A stretch of DNA of 64,000 nucleotides, from assembly GCA_028689585.1 (NCBI GenBank), contig JAQVCW010000003.1:119787-183786 (forward strand). The letters run 5' to 3'. Each line of letters starts with the position of its first letter. Position 1 is the first letter of the stretch. A program made the translations under genes and the position numbers. The notes under the pieces were generated by a model. That model saw only the letters and a list, made by a program, of their open reading frames with translations, made no database searches and was not told the DNA's origin. This DNA is from Lachnospiraceae bacterium (GTDB lineage Bacteria; Bacillota; Clostridia; Lachnospirales; Lachnospiraceae). Positions 1 through 9,206 of the stretch are shown here, piece by piece.

Positions 1-1434
1 TTCTCCTTCATGAATATAACCACAGATACTGCAGCGGTATTTTACTTCACTCATAATTTTCTTTCCTCCTAATAATTGACTTTTGTCTTCGTAGTGTGTA
101 TGTAACATATTTTCAGCCAGCTCTGATAAAGGTTTTCCATAAAATTCCCGATAGAGCTGTTTGATTTCTTCATTGTCGTGGCTGTTTCGCAGAACCATCT
201 CTTTATCTTTCCGGTATAATCCGGCTATCCTGGCCTTGCGCAGTTCATCTCCCTTTTCCAGAGTGCCCTTCGGCTGACCACCGCCGCCAATACAGCCACC
301 CGGACAGGTCATCACTTCGATAAAATGATACTGCTTTTCTCCGCTCTTTTGCCGCTGGATCAGGCGCTCCGCATTTGCAGTTCCATAAACCACAGCAACA
401 TTGACATCCAGCTCTCCCACCTTCAGGGACGCTTCCTTAATGCCCTCCATGCCCCGCACCGGCTGCAGCTCATATAGAACAGAAGGTGCCGCTTCTCCGG
501 TAATAAATTCATAGGCTGTCCGAAGCGCCGCTTCCATCACACCTCCGGTATTTCCGAAAATAACGCCTGCACCGGAAGCTTCTCCCATCAAAGGATCAAA
601 TGCCGTCTCCGAAAGGCCGGTAAAATCTATCTTCTGCTCCTTTGCCCACTTCGCCAGCTCTCTGGTGGTAATGACATAGTCCATATCACGCATTTCTTCT
701 TTTCCCAGATAAGTGCCTGCCGCATTCATCTCCTCCCGGCGGATTTCATATTTTTTCGCCGTGCACGGAGTTACCGCCACATTGACAATCTTACTCGGAT
801 CCAGTTTCCTTTTCTTCGCAAAATAGGTCTTGATCGTGGGACCCTGCATTCCAATCGGGCTCTTCGCAGAAGATATGTGTCCCAGCAGATCTGGATGATA
901 CATCTCCGCATATTTCACCCAGGCCGGACAGCAGCTTGTAAACTGGGGCAGAGGCTTTGTTCCTTTGGTAATCCGCTCAATCAGTTCACTGGCCTCTTCC
1001 AGAATGGTCAGATCTGCCGAAAAATTAGTATCCAGCACATAATCAGCGCCCAGTCTGCGAAGCAGGGATACCATCTTTCCTTCCACAAAGCTGCCGTCAG
1101 CCATGCCGAATTCCTCGCCAAGGGCAATCCGCACCGATGGAGAGGTGCTGAATATCACGATCTTGTCCGGATCCGCAATCGCTTCCGCTGCCTGCTGATA
1201 TTCGAACCGTTCTGTGATGCTGCCCACCGGACAGACATTGGCACATTGACCGCAGTGAATGCAGACCGCTGTGTCCCCGGTATCCGCCAGTGAATACGTG
1301 CCGTGTACCCCGATGTCCCTGGTACAGACCGTCTTGCATTGACCACATTTGATGCAGAGAGCCTCCTCCCGCATAATAGCCGGATTATCCGGTTCTATCG
1401 GAACCCGGATATCAGTTGATAAATGTTTGCTCAT
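1..1434 (-). CDS. [FeFe]-hydrogenase with in-frame C-terminal rubredoxin domain (3' end outside window)
   Basis: Cytoplasmic hydrogenase that interconverts protons and H2 using ferredoxin-type electrons. The frame is open from ATG 1434 to base 1 (478 codons). In order it shows two [4Fe-4S] motifs (CIKCGQCKTVC near residue 27, CIHCGQCANVCP near residue 60), the H-cluster motifs TSCCPAW (near 170), TPCTAKKYE (near 225) and EVMTCPGGCIGGGGQP (near 365), and a small-subunit-like tail ending HTHYEDKS. No stop follows. The frame continues through 15 codons into MSEVKYRCSICGYIHEGE, a rubredoxin N-terminus with the first CxxC. TPC replaces the usual MPC of motif 2, as I recall for some non-group-A enzymes. 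GAGGAGG lies 7 nt before the ATG. The alternative is two overlapping products, because a ribosome site precedes the internal ATG at 54. Hydrogenase identity is certain; whether the fusion is biological is inferred. Confidence 0.92.
   Translation of the reverse strand, partial: MSKHLSTDIRVPIEPDNPAIMREEALCIKCGQCKTVCTRDIGVHGTYSLADTGDTAVCIHCGQCANVCPVGSITERFEYQQAAEAIADPDKIVIFSTSPSVRIALGEEFGMADGSFVEGKMVSLLRRLGADYVLDTNFSADLTILEEASELIERITKGTKPLPQFTSCCPAWVKYAEMYHPDLLGHISSAKSPIGMQGPTIKTYFAKKRKLDPSKIVNVAVTPCTAKKYEIRREEMNAAGTYLGKEEMRDMDYVITTRELAKWAKEQKIDFTGLSETAFDPLMGEASGAGVIFGNTGGVMEAALRTAYEFITGEAAPSVLYELQPVRGMEGIKEASLKVGELDVNVAVVYGTANAERLIQRQKSGEKQYHFIEVMTCPGGCIGGGGQPKGTLEKGDELRKARIAGLYRKDKEMVLRNSHDNEEIKQLYREFYGKPLSELAENMLHTHYEDKSQLLGGKKIMSEVKYRCSICGYIHEGE
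54..70 (-). promoter_or_regulatory. Internal Shine-Dalgarno before the rubredoxin start
   Basis: AGGAGG (bases 70-65 on the minus strand) stands 10 nt before an ATG at 54 that lies in frame inside the hydrogenase ORF. It could start a separate rubredoxin from the same message. Confidence 0.5.
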
Positions 1435-1593
1435 TCGTACCTCCTCATTCTTTTCTCTGATGTTTCAAATATCAATTTCCACTTTATTTCTCGCTGTTTT
1501 CTTTAATATCGATATTGATTACTGTTATTATTTATATTATTGCATAGTTTCAAATAAATTGCAAGTGTTTTTCGCTGTTTTTCTTTTCATTTT

Positions 1594-1894
1594 GTTACCA
1601 TTCACGGCCAATTTACAGCGACATGCCTGCCAGGGCATCTGACCGTCTGGCGCAGGGAAAGACCGCAGCCGCACATTTGCAGGAGTTCTAAGCATCTTGC
1701 TCTCTGGAATGCGGTGATGGAATAAGAGGGCCTTTGTCTGAGCCTGTGGCGAGTTAGGCCCTCTTATTCCTGTCTGAGCAGCATTTCAGAGAGCATAGAT
1801 GCTCTTGGACTCCGAAACAGTGCTGCGCGGTCTTTTCCTGCGCCAGACGGTCAGATGCCCTGGCAGGCATGCCGCGTCTGCCGTGAATGGTAAC
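1594..1894. repeat. Giant (~300 nt) imperfect hairpin element, copy 1
   Basis: Two arms of about 138 bp face each other around a 24-nt apex (1733-1756). The outer blocks are GTTACCATTCACGG (1594-1607) and its complement (1881-1894). A long block running from GCATGCCTGCC through GCGCAGG matches almost base for base, and the innermost block is GGAATAAGAGGGCC (1719-1732 against 1757-1770). No ORF in it resembles a protein. It occupies most of the 655-bp gap between the hydrogenase and the small gene at 2090. A second hairpin of the same design lies at 39607-39891. Confidence 0.9.
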
Positions 1895-2035
1895 TTCATT
1901 TTTCTTTTCATCGTTACAGTCCACTCTTCCTCTGGAACTGGAATACCTTTTTTGCTTCCCCTTACGAACTCGTTTCGGATCACGCATCTGATGTGCGGTC
2001 GGGCAGTTCTCTTCCATTTCATATTCCGCCCTAAT

Positions 2036-2068
2036 AAAAAAGCGTACAATTGCATTTAGCAACTGTAC
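2036..2068 (-). terminator. Rho-independent terminator after the 79-aa gene
   Basis: On the minus strand GTACAGTTGC-TAAAT-GCAATTGTAC is followed by GCTTTTTTATT. It starts 21 nt past the stop of the gene ending at 2090. Confidence 0.75.
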
Positions 2069-2089
2069 ACTCCTTAATTTTGCTTACCA

Positions 2090-2329
2090 TTAATCCAAAT
2101 AGTTACCTACTGGCGATGTGTTATACTGTTTCATGACTTCAATCATAACCGATCCATCTGGCTCTGTGTTTTCAAAAATAATTTTATATTTCGTTCCACT
2201 CTTCTGTAACTGGGACTTATACTTATTGACCTCCTCATTAACAAGTTTTACTGCGTAATCATGACCAATGTCATCCTTTAATAAAAAATGCAATGTCTGT
2301 GTAATACAAGCTGCTTTTACTCTTTTCAT
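2090..2329 (-). CDS. Small conserved hypothetical protein (79 aa)
   Basis: A 79-residue soluble, charged protein without signal peptide or membrane segment. It opens MKRVKAACITQTLHFLLKD and ends PVGNYLD. I recall similar short proteins in Lachnospiraceae genomes but no assigned function. It has its own promoter (-35 TTACAA, 17 bp, -10 TATAAT at 2361-2389) and its own terminator, so it is probably a real monocistronic gene. The ribosome site (AGG about 11 nt before the ATG) is weak. Confidence 0.65.
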   Translation of the reverse strand: MKRVKAACITQTLHFLLKDDIGHDYAVKLVNEEVNKYKSQLQKSGTKYKIIFENTEPDGSVMIEVMKQYNTSPVGNYLD

Positions 2330-2360
2330 ATTGCTTAACCTGCCTTCTTAAGATATCTCT

Positions 2361-2389
2361 ATTATATCAATGCAAAATTTTATTTGTAA
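2361..2389 (-). promoter_or_regulatory. Sigma-A promoter of the 79-aa gene
   Basis: TTACAA (2389-2384), 17 bp, TATAAT (2366-2361) on the minus strand. The remaining sequence between here and 2623 is AT-rich and I see nothing else in it. Confidence 0.6.
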
Positions 2390-2623
2390 GCATTTTTTCT
2401 TTTCTTTTGTTCATTTCGTCGTAATTCACAAATACAATCACATTCTCATTTGTTAATTTTTTATATATCTCTATTATTTTTATTGATCTATTCTCATATC
2501 TAATTCTGATACAATTCTTTTAAGATCGCGATACACTTTTCATATCCTAAGTCACTGCTATTTAAGGTAATTGTGTAATTAGATGCCATACCCCAGAATT
2601 GTAATAATTCTCTTTGACATTTT

Positions 2624-4024
2624 TCACTCCTCCATTCCTGTTAGTTTTTTCTGATGAATGCGTTTCATTAATACATACGCAACTGCAGCACTGACAATTT
2701 CCGTAATAGGGAAAGCCAGCCAGATCAACCAAATGAGTGACGAATTTGCAATTGCAATATTGGAAAATATATATGCCAGAGGCAATATAATAACCATCTG
2801 TCTTAAAAGTGATATCACGAGTGATTGTATACCCGAATCCAACGCCTGATAAATTCCCTGATAAGCAATATTCATTCCTGCAAATATGAAACTGATGGAA
2901 ACAATTCTCATTGCTTCGATACACAAAGATTGTGTTTCTCCTGATAATCCAAAGATTTCAGATAATGGATTGGCGAATATCTCAATCAATAATAGTCCTG
3001 CAATCATGACAATCAGGGTATCAAGCATTCCATATTTAATTCCATCCTTTACTCTCTTTTGATCTTTCATGCCATAATTGAAACTCACAATCGGTGTAAT
3101 TGCATCTCTAAGTCCAAAAGCACAGAACAGAACAAACTGCTGAATTTTATAATAGAGTCCATATGCTGTTACAACATTTTCTCCGTTTCGAACAAAGAAC
3201 ACATTTAATGCATAGGTCATAACAGACATAAGAGCCTGTGCAATAATTGCTGGAAGTCCGATTGCATAGATTTCCATAATAATATGTCCGGAAGGCTTTT
3301 TGTATTTTAATGCATTATCTACTTCTTTATTGAACTTTAAATGAAATGTAAGTCCAAGCAACATTGAAACAATCTGACCGATCACTGTTGCATAGGCAGC
3401 TCCGGCGACTCCAAGTTCCGGTGCTCCAAGCAATCCGTAAATCAGGATTGGATCAAGAATGATATTTACTACAGCTCCCGCAATCTGTGCAATGGTAGAA
3501 TACATACTTCTGCCTGTGGCCTGAAGTAGTTTTTCAAATACGGAAAAGAAAACAATTCCCATGGAAATACAACAGCAAATTGTAAGATACTGTACTGCCA
3601 TATCATAAATCTCCTGATTTGAAGTCTGGGTTGCAATGTATCCTTTTACACCAAATATGCCAAACAGTAGAAATACGACATAAATGACTGCTCCCAGGAA
3701 AACTCCATTTCCCGCAACACGGCTTGCTTTTTCACGATTCCTTTGTCCAAGACTTTTTGCCAAAAGAGCATTGGTTCCAACTCCGGTTCCAATTCCAATC
3801 GCGACCATCAGCATTTTCGCTGGGAATGCAAGTGTTAAAGCGTTTAGCGCCGCCTCTCCATTCCCCTTCATATTTGAGACAAACGCACTGTCTACAATAT
3901 TGTAAACAGCCTGCAATGCCATGGATAATATCATGGGAATCCCCATGTTAAGCATCAGCTTGTCTACTGGCATGACTGCCATTTTGTTTATTTCATTACT
4001 TTGTTTCACTTTTCTGACCTCCAT
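2624..4024 (-). CDS. MATE family efflux transporter
   Basis: Inner-membrane cation-coupled exporter of organic cations or drugs (multidrug and toxin extrusion fold). It has 466 residues and about 12 hydrophobic segments in two homologous halves, with the family's early motif around [20 protein letters not shown] (residues 30-50) and a repeated pattern near residue 260. The length is usual. ATG 4024 is preceded by GGAGG at 8 nt. The gene is monocistronic and sits behind a leader with its own promoter and an intrinsic terminator, which implies attenuation control. The substrate cannot be read from sequence. Confidence 0.93.
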   Translation of the reverse strand: MEVRKVKQSNEINKMAVMPVDKLMLNMGIPMILSMALQAVYNIVDSAFVSNMKGNGEAALNALTLAFPAKMLMVAIGIGTGVGTNALLAKSLGQRNREKASRVAGNGVFLGAVIYVVFLLFGIFGVKGYIATQTSNQEIYDMAVQYLTICCCISMGIVFFSVFEKLLQATGRSMYSTIAQIAGAVVNIILDPILIYGLLGAPELGVAGAAYATVIGQIVSMLLGLTFHLKFNKEVDNALKYKKPSGHIIMEIYAIGLPAIIAQALMSVMTYALNVFFVRNGENVVTAYGLYYKIQQFVLFCAFGLRDAITPIVSFNYGMKDQKRVKDGIKYGMLDTLIVMIAGLLLIEIFANPLSEIFGLSGETQSLCIEAMRIVSISFIFAGMNIAYQGIYQALDSGIQSLVISLLRQMVIILPLAYIFSNIAIANSSLIWLIWLAFPITEIVSAAVAYVLMKRIHQKKLTGMEE

Positions 4025-4073
4025 TATTTATATCCTCCAAGATTTTTTTTTCATCTTGCCCAGATACTTGGCG

Positions 4074-4112
4074 ACAAAAAAATGCGTAAATCCATTCCTG
4101 GATTTACGCATT
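4074..4112 (-). terminator. Leader terminator (attenuator) of the MATE gene
   Basis: A perfect 12-bp stem, ATGCGTAAATCC against its complement with a 6-nt loop, is followed by seven T on the minus strand. It lies downstream of the promoter at 4130-4158 and 50 nt before the MATE start, so it sits inside the MATE 5' leader. It could also end helicase transcripts from upstream. Confidence 0.8.
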
Positions 4113-4129
4113 TGCCACTCGGTATTCCT

Positions 4130-4158
4130 ATTATATCAATATGATTTTTTATTGTCAA
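4130..4158 (-). promoter_or_regulatory. Sigma-A promoter of the MATE gene
   Basis: TTGACA (4158-4153), exactly 17 bp, TATAAT (4135-4130). A near-perfect promoter that places the transcript start about 12 nt before the attenuator hairpin. Confidence 0.85.
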
Positions 4159-4216
4159 AGCGCATTTTTACCAATTATTATCCCACAGATTTGCGGCTGC
4201 CCGGAAAACTTGTTTT

Positions 4217-6466
4217 TTATTGCAGCTCGCAAAATGCCTTCAAAAACTCTTTTTCTCCATATCCTTCAAATAATACCGTAACCATCAGCTCATCCTCCCG
4301 CAGGATAACCCCGGTTCCGTACTTGGGATGAGTTGCTTTTTTCAATTCAGGTAAATGCTGCTTCTCTGATTCCGGCTCCGGGCCGTCCGCCGCTCTGCTC
4401 CGCTCCCTCTCTGCCGCCTCACTGACTGCCGCTTTTCTTTCCTCCTGCACCAGCCGTTTCAATTCTTTCAAATTCACTTCCTCCTGCTGCTTTTCTGGCA
4501 GGTCACCATCCATCTGCAGCAGCCCGGGCGGTATCATCCGCACAAAACGGCTGGGACCCGGAAAGGTTCGGATGGTATCCGGATTCGTATAATAGGACAG
4601 CTCCAGTTCATCCTTCGCCCGCGTCATTCCCACAAAAAACAATCTCCGTTCTTCTTCCTCTTCCTCAAATCCCTTTCCCTGCAGCGGAATTAATCCATTA
4701 TTTACTCCTGTGATAAATACATGGGAAAATTCCAGTCCCTTAGAGGCATGGAGCGTCATCAGTTTTACAGTATCACTCTGATTTGCACTGTCTGTTTTCA
4801 AAAAATTGATACCATATAAAGAAGCAGAATTAAGAAAATCTGTCAGGGCTTCCCAAAGCGGCACCTGCTTTGTCCGTGCATCCTCCAAAAGCAGTCCAAA
4901 CAGTTCCATCACCAGTTTTTTATCCTCCGGATATGCCGATGAGGTTGGATGCAGATGCCTGTCCAACTGAAAATAATTCCAGAGTTCCTCTTCTTTCAGG
5001 TTCTGCGGCTCAAGTTCCGCAAAATAACCTTGAAAATTCCACATCTTCTGCAGAAGCTCTGTCTGGGTTCTCCCATTCCGGCCATCCTCCCCTGCCGGGC
5101 TGCCTCCCTGTTCCGGCTTTCTTGCTTTCCGGCCGTCCTCCCCTGCCGGGCCGCCCCCCTGTTCCGGCTTTCTTGCTTTCCGGCCGTCCTCCCCTGCCAG
5201 GCCGCCCCCCTGTTCCAGCTTTTTGTCCGCTGCCTCCCACTCCCGCAGCAGCTTTCCGGCCGCATTTTCCGTCAGCCCTGCTCCGTAGTTCCTGTGGCTC
5301 AGCACCAGTTGTCCGGACGTCAGATCTCTGTGATTTGCAGAAAAACGCAGCAGCTTCATAAGCCAGTTCAGCACCGGTATATCCTGTATGGTCTTTTTCA
5401 AAGACACTTCAAATGGAATTTCGTTTCTCTCAAATACCTGTTCGAATACAGCAGACTGGCTCTGCAGACGGTAGAAAACAGCCATTTCACTATAAGGCAG
5501 CCCATTTTCGTGCAGTTCCCTGATCCGGTCCGCCAGACAGCATGCATCCTGAAAAGAATCATACTGTTCCCGCAGCCATATTTTCTGCCCCGTTTCCCGC
5601 ACTCCGGTAAGCTGGCTCCCGTTTTGCAGAAAACGCTTCGCCGCCTCCAGAATGGATGAGCTGGAACGGTAATTCACCGGAAGTGAGAGTTCTCTGGCCT
5701 GATATTGTTCTTTCAGCAGATAGAACACATTCCAGGCCCCGCTCCGCCAACTGTAGACCACCTGGTTGGGATCCCCCACTGCGAACAGTCTGGTATCTTT
5801 TTGTTTTAATGCATTTACAAAATCCATCTGCTGCCGGTCACAATCCTGGGCTTCATCTATGATGATCCACTTTATCCTCAGAGAGATATCCTTCAGTAAA
5901 ATTGCCGCAGTCTGCAGCAGATCCGCAAAGGACATTTTATTCTGCCGGATTTTTTCTTTTTGAAGCAATTCCCGCAGCAGCGCCAGATCATCCTGGCACC
6001 GGCTGACCTTTTCCTGCTCCAGTCTCTTTTTCAGCCGGTTCTTATATTTGATATTCAGCTTCTGCTCCCGAATCACCTGCAGGGCCAGCTCCACCTCTTC
6101 CTCCGGATCAATCACCTGAAAATCTTCGGTATATCCAAGCTGCTCTACCGAAAGCAGATTCCGCAGCAGAGACAGGGCCACGCTGTGGAAAGTTCCAAAA
6201 TAGCGCATATCCCTGCTTTCCACTTCCTGTGCCCGGACGGACAGCCGTTCCCGGATCTCATTCGCCGCCTTATTGGTAAAGGTCAGAACCACCATATCCG
6301 CATAATCCACCTGGCATTTGGAATGCAGATAGTGTATCTTGGCTGTCAGGACTGTGGTTTTTCCACTTCCCACATTGGCATTGACAATACAGGCGGCGCT
6401 ATCATCCAAAACGGCCTCCTTCTGCTGCTCATTTAAATTTTCCCATTCCCTGTTCCGGTCTTTCAT
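4217..6466 (-). CDS. UvrD/PcrA-like superfamily 1 DNA helicase
   Basis: ATP-dependent 3'-5' DNA helicase of the UvrD/Rep family, 749 aa. Visible motifs: Q-motif LNEQQKEAV (residues 11-19), Walker A NVGSGKTT (near 32), Walker B DEAQDCD (near 205), motif IV/V region VKLMTLHASKGLEFSHVF, and motif VI VGMTRAKDELELSYYT. The C-terminus (HPKYGTGVILRE to the end) resembles the small beta-barrel tail of PcrA. Residues about 415-465 carry a 17-residue tandem repeat rich in G, E, K and R that is absent from ordinary PcrA. AGGAGGTGA precedes ATG 6466. It lies 40 nt after the MrfA-like helicase, so the two are probably co-transcribed for DNA repair. It is shorter and more diverged than housekeeping PcrA. 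Confidence 0.9.
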   Translation of the reverse strand: MKDRNREWENLNEQQKEAVLDDSAACIVNANVGSGKTTVLTAKIHYLHSKCQVDYADMVVLTFTNKAANEIRERLSVRAQEVESRDMRYFGTFHSVALSLLRNLLSVEQLGYTEDFQVIDPEEEVELALQVIREQKLNIKYKNRLKKRLEQEKVSRCQDDLALLRELLQKEKIRQNKMSFADLLQTAAILLKDISLRIKWIIIDEAQDCDRQQMDFVNALKQKDTRLFAVGDPNQVVYSWRSGAWNVFYLLKEQYQARELSLPVNYRSSSSILEAAKRFLQNGSQLTGVRETGQKIWLREQYDSFQDACCLADRIRELHENGLPYSEMAVFYRLQSQSAVFEQVFERNEIPFEVSLKKTIQDIPVLNWLMKLLRFSANHRDLTSGQLVLSHRNYGAGLTENAAGKLLREWEAADKKLEQGGGLAGEDGRKARKPEQGGGPAGEDGRKARKPEQGGSPAGEDGRNGRTQTELLQKMWNFQGYFAELEPQNLKEEELWNYFQLDRHLHPTSSAYPEDKKLVMELFGLLLEDARTKQVPLWEALTDFLNSASLYGINFLKTDSANQSDTVKLMTLHASKGLEFSHVFITGVNNGLIPLQGKGFEEEEEERRLFFVGMTRAKDELELSYYTNPDTIRTFPGPSRFVRMIPPGLLQMDGDLPEKQQEEVNLKELKRLVQEERKAAVSEAAERERSRAADGPEPESEKQHLPELKKATHPKYGTGVILREDELMVTVLFEGYGEKEFLKAFCELQ
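5078..5214. repeat. In-frame 51-bp minisatellite inside the helicase gene
   Basis: Two complete 51-bp units (5113-5163 and 5164-5214) differ at one base. A third, shorter and diverged unit precedes them (5078-5112). They encode PEQGGGPAGEDGRKARK-type units in the linker between helicase motifs. Confidence 0.9.
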
Positions 6467-6506
6467 CCTGACTCACCTCCTGCTTCCCTTCCATATTCTT
6501 CTATAT

Positions 6507-9170
6507 TTACTCCTGTAAATTCTCATACCTTCTCTGCAGTTTCTTCTTCAGATCGGATGGCCTTCCACCGTCCGGCTCCACTTCGATCTTCAGCCGGATG
6601 GCAGCCGGTGCTTCCGTATAAAAGTCCAAAATATTCAGCAGTGCTTTCCGGTTCGATTCCTCCAGCAGCCAGTTTCGGTAAAATTCATTTTCCACATACA
6701 GAGTCAGAACCGCTCCGTCCACCTCCGCCTTCGAAATAGTGCTCAGAAATCCGCCCAGGTTTTCCCCCGTATTTCGAAGATAAGTGCAGAATTCTTCCCA
6801 GCGTTTTGCAAGCCCGGCAAACTGAAATTCTTTCCGTACCACGGTCCGTCTGGGATAATCTGCATATTTGAAATTCCGGGGTGCTTCCAGCTCTGTCAGC
6901 AGACTTTTCAGGCCCCACAATACCACCGATTTATCCAGCTTGTAATCCCCGATGCAGGCGGCACAGCCATCCTTACAGGAGCATCCGCCCACCAGCTCTA
7001 TGGCATTCTCCACGATTTTTCCGATCAGCTCATAGGACTTCTGGGCATATCCCAGACCGCCCACAAATTTATCATAGATAAAAAGAAATACTTCTCCTCT
7101 GGCGTCCTCATCCATTCCAATAGCATTCGATGACATGCTTACGCCGATGTCCTCCTGTTCCGTCATGGTCACCATCCGGGCAGCAGTCTTTACCGCATGT
7201 TCCATTCCCTCAAAGTGATTGTTGCGCACGATTTTTCCGTCCGCGCTCTCCTGCAGCAGACTGCGGTAAGTTCTGACCACATTTTCCGGTATCCCGATCC
7301 AGGCGGCTTCCGTATCGTAGTCCTTGGACAAGGGCCTTGCCAACTGCTCGTAGCCCCGGTTCTGATGGTTGTGAAACTGCAGCTTTTTGTACATATATAC
7401 CATATCGTTCACATTCACATCCCCCCATGAAATCCGGCAGCGGCCAAATTCCTGCTGCTCCTGGGCTTTGATGATCCGAATCTGCGTGGTTCCTCCCGGC
7501 ATCGTATAGTAATCTCCCAAAAAAGGCACGGCCCAGGCGGTTCTGCTGTCCGTATCCAGCTCCAGTACCTGGTACTGCTTCCCATCATGCATATAAATCG
7601 CGCCGTCATGCAGCTCCCGAAAAGCCTGCATCTCATCCATCTCCGTGATTTCCTGATGTGTCTCCCGGTTCATCAGCTTGTACCGCTTCTGATCCATGTT
7701 GCGCAGGCTGAAATCCCCGGCAGGAAAAGCAAAGCCGCACCAGGCAAACTTTCCATTGCGGCTGCTCAGTTCCTTTACCCGCAGCAGCACCGGTATGGTC
7801 TCTCCCAAATCCGGAAAAACGGCCGTATCGTCCAGTGTCAGCGGCAGTTCTGCCGCTGCCGCCCTGATATGCGCCAGCTCAATCAGCAGGTTGTTTTTAT
7901 CCACCACCGCTGTCTCACTGGCATTTTCAAACAGCCACTCCGGATTCACTGCAATATACTGATCCAATGGGAGACTTTCCAGTATCAGAAAGTTCCTGCA
8001 ATCCGCACCGCTCCTTCCCGCCCGTCCTGTCTGCTGCCAGAAAGAAGCCCTGGTGCCGGGATAACCCACCAGAATTGAAGTATCTACCCTGCCAATGTCG
8101 ATTCCAAGCTCCAGCGCATTGGTGGATACCAGCCCCAGCAGCTCCCCGGAAATCATTTTTTTCTCAATGGTCTTTCTCTCCACAGGCGTATAGCCGCCCC
8201 GGTAACCGGAAATACGTCCTGCATCCGAGCTGCCCAAAAAACCTGCTCCATCCAGTTTGTCTCTGGCTTCCCGCAGCACAATTTCCACATTTCTTCTGGA
8301 TTTGACAAAGGCAATAAAGCTGTGCTCCTCTTCCACCAGACCGGGGATCAGCCCCGCCGCGATGGAGGCTGCCCTTATCTGCGCATAAAAATTCTTATCC
8401 TCCCCCTCCACTCTGGGTGGCTGTATCAGATAATAGCTTTTCTTCGCCGCCGGAGAACCGTCCCTGTCAATTCTCACAAATTTCTGCCCGCATACCGCTT
8501 CGGCCAGCTCCACCGGATTCGCTATCGTGGCAGAGCTGCATAAAAACTGAGGCTGTGAATGATAATACCGGCAGATCCGTCCCAGCCTTCGAAATACATT
8601 CGCCACATGAGAGCCAAAAACGCCCCGGTAGGTGTGCAGTTCATCAATGACCACATATTTCAGATTGGAAAAAATAAAATCAAATCCGTAGTGGCTGTGA
8701 TTGGGCAGGAAGGCGCCGTTTAGCATCTCCGGATTCGTCAGAATAATATTCGCATTTTTTCTTATCCGGCTCCGTTCGTTCACCGGAGTATCCCCATCAT
8801 ACACCCCCGCATAGATTCTGTTTTCTCCGAAATAATCCAGATAAGGCCGGATGGCCCGAAACTGGTCACTGGCCAGCGCCTTTGTGGGATAAATAAAAAC
8901 AGCCCTGGTCAGAGGATTTGTGAGGATTTCCTGCAGCACCGGAAGCAGAAAGCTTAACGTCTTGCCGCTGGCGGTGGAGGTGGTAATCACGATATTTTTC
9001 CTGTTCATGGCCTGCTCAAACATCTCAGCCTGATGAGAGTACAGGTGTTCCACCCCTTTTTCCTTCAGATAATCCACCAGCTCCTTCGTCAGCCCCACAG
9101 GAAAATCCGCATACTCTGCCTGTCGTGCGGGTATCGTCTTTTCATACAGGATTAAATCTTTGATCTCCAT
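6507..9170 (-). CDS. DEXH-box helicase of the MrfA/YprA type with DUF1998
   Basis: Superfamily 2 3'-5' DNA helicase; the Bacillus relative MrfA (YprA) acts with MrfB in mitomycin-adduct repair. Motifs: Walker A TASGKTLSF (near residue 60), DELHTYRG (near 165), SATIANP (near 200), motif VI QQTGRAGRSG (near 385), and a DUF1998 zinc motif CSCKDGCAAC (near 730). The last ~130 residues extend beyond the DUF1998 core and I do not recognise them. The frame can begin at GTG 9215, but I prefer ATG 9170 (887 aa) because GGAG stands 9 nt before it. It is first gene of an operon with the UvrD-like helicase. Its leader carries a hairpin shared with the sensor kinase gene. Confidence 0.88.
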   Translation of the reverse strand: MEIKDLILYEKTIPARQAEYADFPVGLTKELVDYLKEKGVEHLYSHQAEMFEQAMNRKNIVITTSTASGKTLSFLLPVLQEILTNPLTRAVFIYPTKALASDQFRAIRPYLDYFGENRIYAGVYDGDTPVNERSRIRKNANIILTNPEMLNGAFLPNHSHYGFDFIFSNLKYVVIDELHTYRGVFGSHVANVFRRLGRICRYYHSQPQFLCSSATIANPVELAEAVCGQKFVRIDRDGSPAAKKSYYLIQPPRVEGEDKNFYAQIRAASIAAGLIPGLVEEEHSFIAFVKSRRNVEIVLREARDKLDGAGFLGSSDAGRISGYRGGYTPVERKTIEKKMISGELLGLVSTNALELGIDIGRVDTSILVGYPGTRASFWQQTGRAGRSGADCRNFLILESLPLDQYIAVNPEWLFENASETAVVDKNNLLIELAHIRAAAAELPLTLDDTAVFPDLGETIPVLLRVKELSSRNGKFAWCGFAFPAGDFSLRNMDQKRYKLMNRETHQEITEMDEMQAFRELHDGAIYMHDGKQYQVLELDTDSRTAWAVPFLGDYYTMPGGTTQIRIIKAQEQQEFGRCRISWGDVNVNDMVYMYKKLQFHNHQNRGYEQLARPLSKDYDTEAAWIGIPENVVRTYRSLLQESADGKIVRNNHFEGMEHAVKTAARMVTMTEQEDIGVSMSSNAIGMDEDARGEVFLFIYDKFVGGLGYAQKSYELIGKIVENAIELVGGCSCKDGCAACIGDYKLDKSVVLWGLKSLLTELEAPRNFKYADYPRRTVVRKEFQFAGLAKRWEEFCTYLRNTGENLGGFLSTISKAEVDGAVLTLYVENEFYRNWLLEESNRKALLNILDFYTEAPAAIRLKIEVEPDGGRPSDLKKKLQRRYENLQE

Positions 9171-9206
9171 ATCCAACCGCTCCATTTTCTTTTTTAAATT
9201 ACCTGT

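Noticed and set aside
1504..1515. AATATCGATATT palindrome upstream of the hydrogenase as a possible Rex or other redox operator.
   Set aside because: It does not match the Rex consensus (TTGTTAA-N4-TTAACAA) and sits in very AT-rich sequence; too weak to call.
1754..2062. Overlapping minus-strand ORFs of 89 and 102 codons (one with an RKGKQKRYSSSRGR stretch).
   Set aside because: They run into the giant hairpin arm, have no good ribosome site, and the two frames overlap each other; composition reflects the repeat.
4870..5659. Long plus-strand ORFs (163 and 236 codons) opposite the UvrD-like helicase.
   Set aside because: Antisense shadows of a coding strand; proline/leucine-rich composition comes from the minisatellite.
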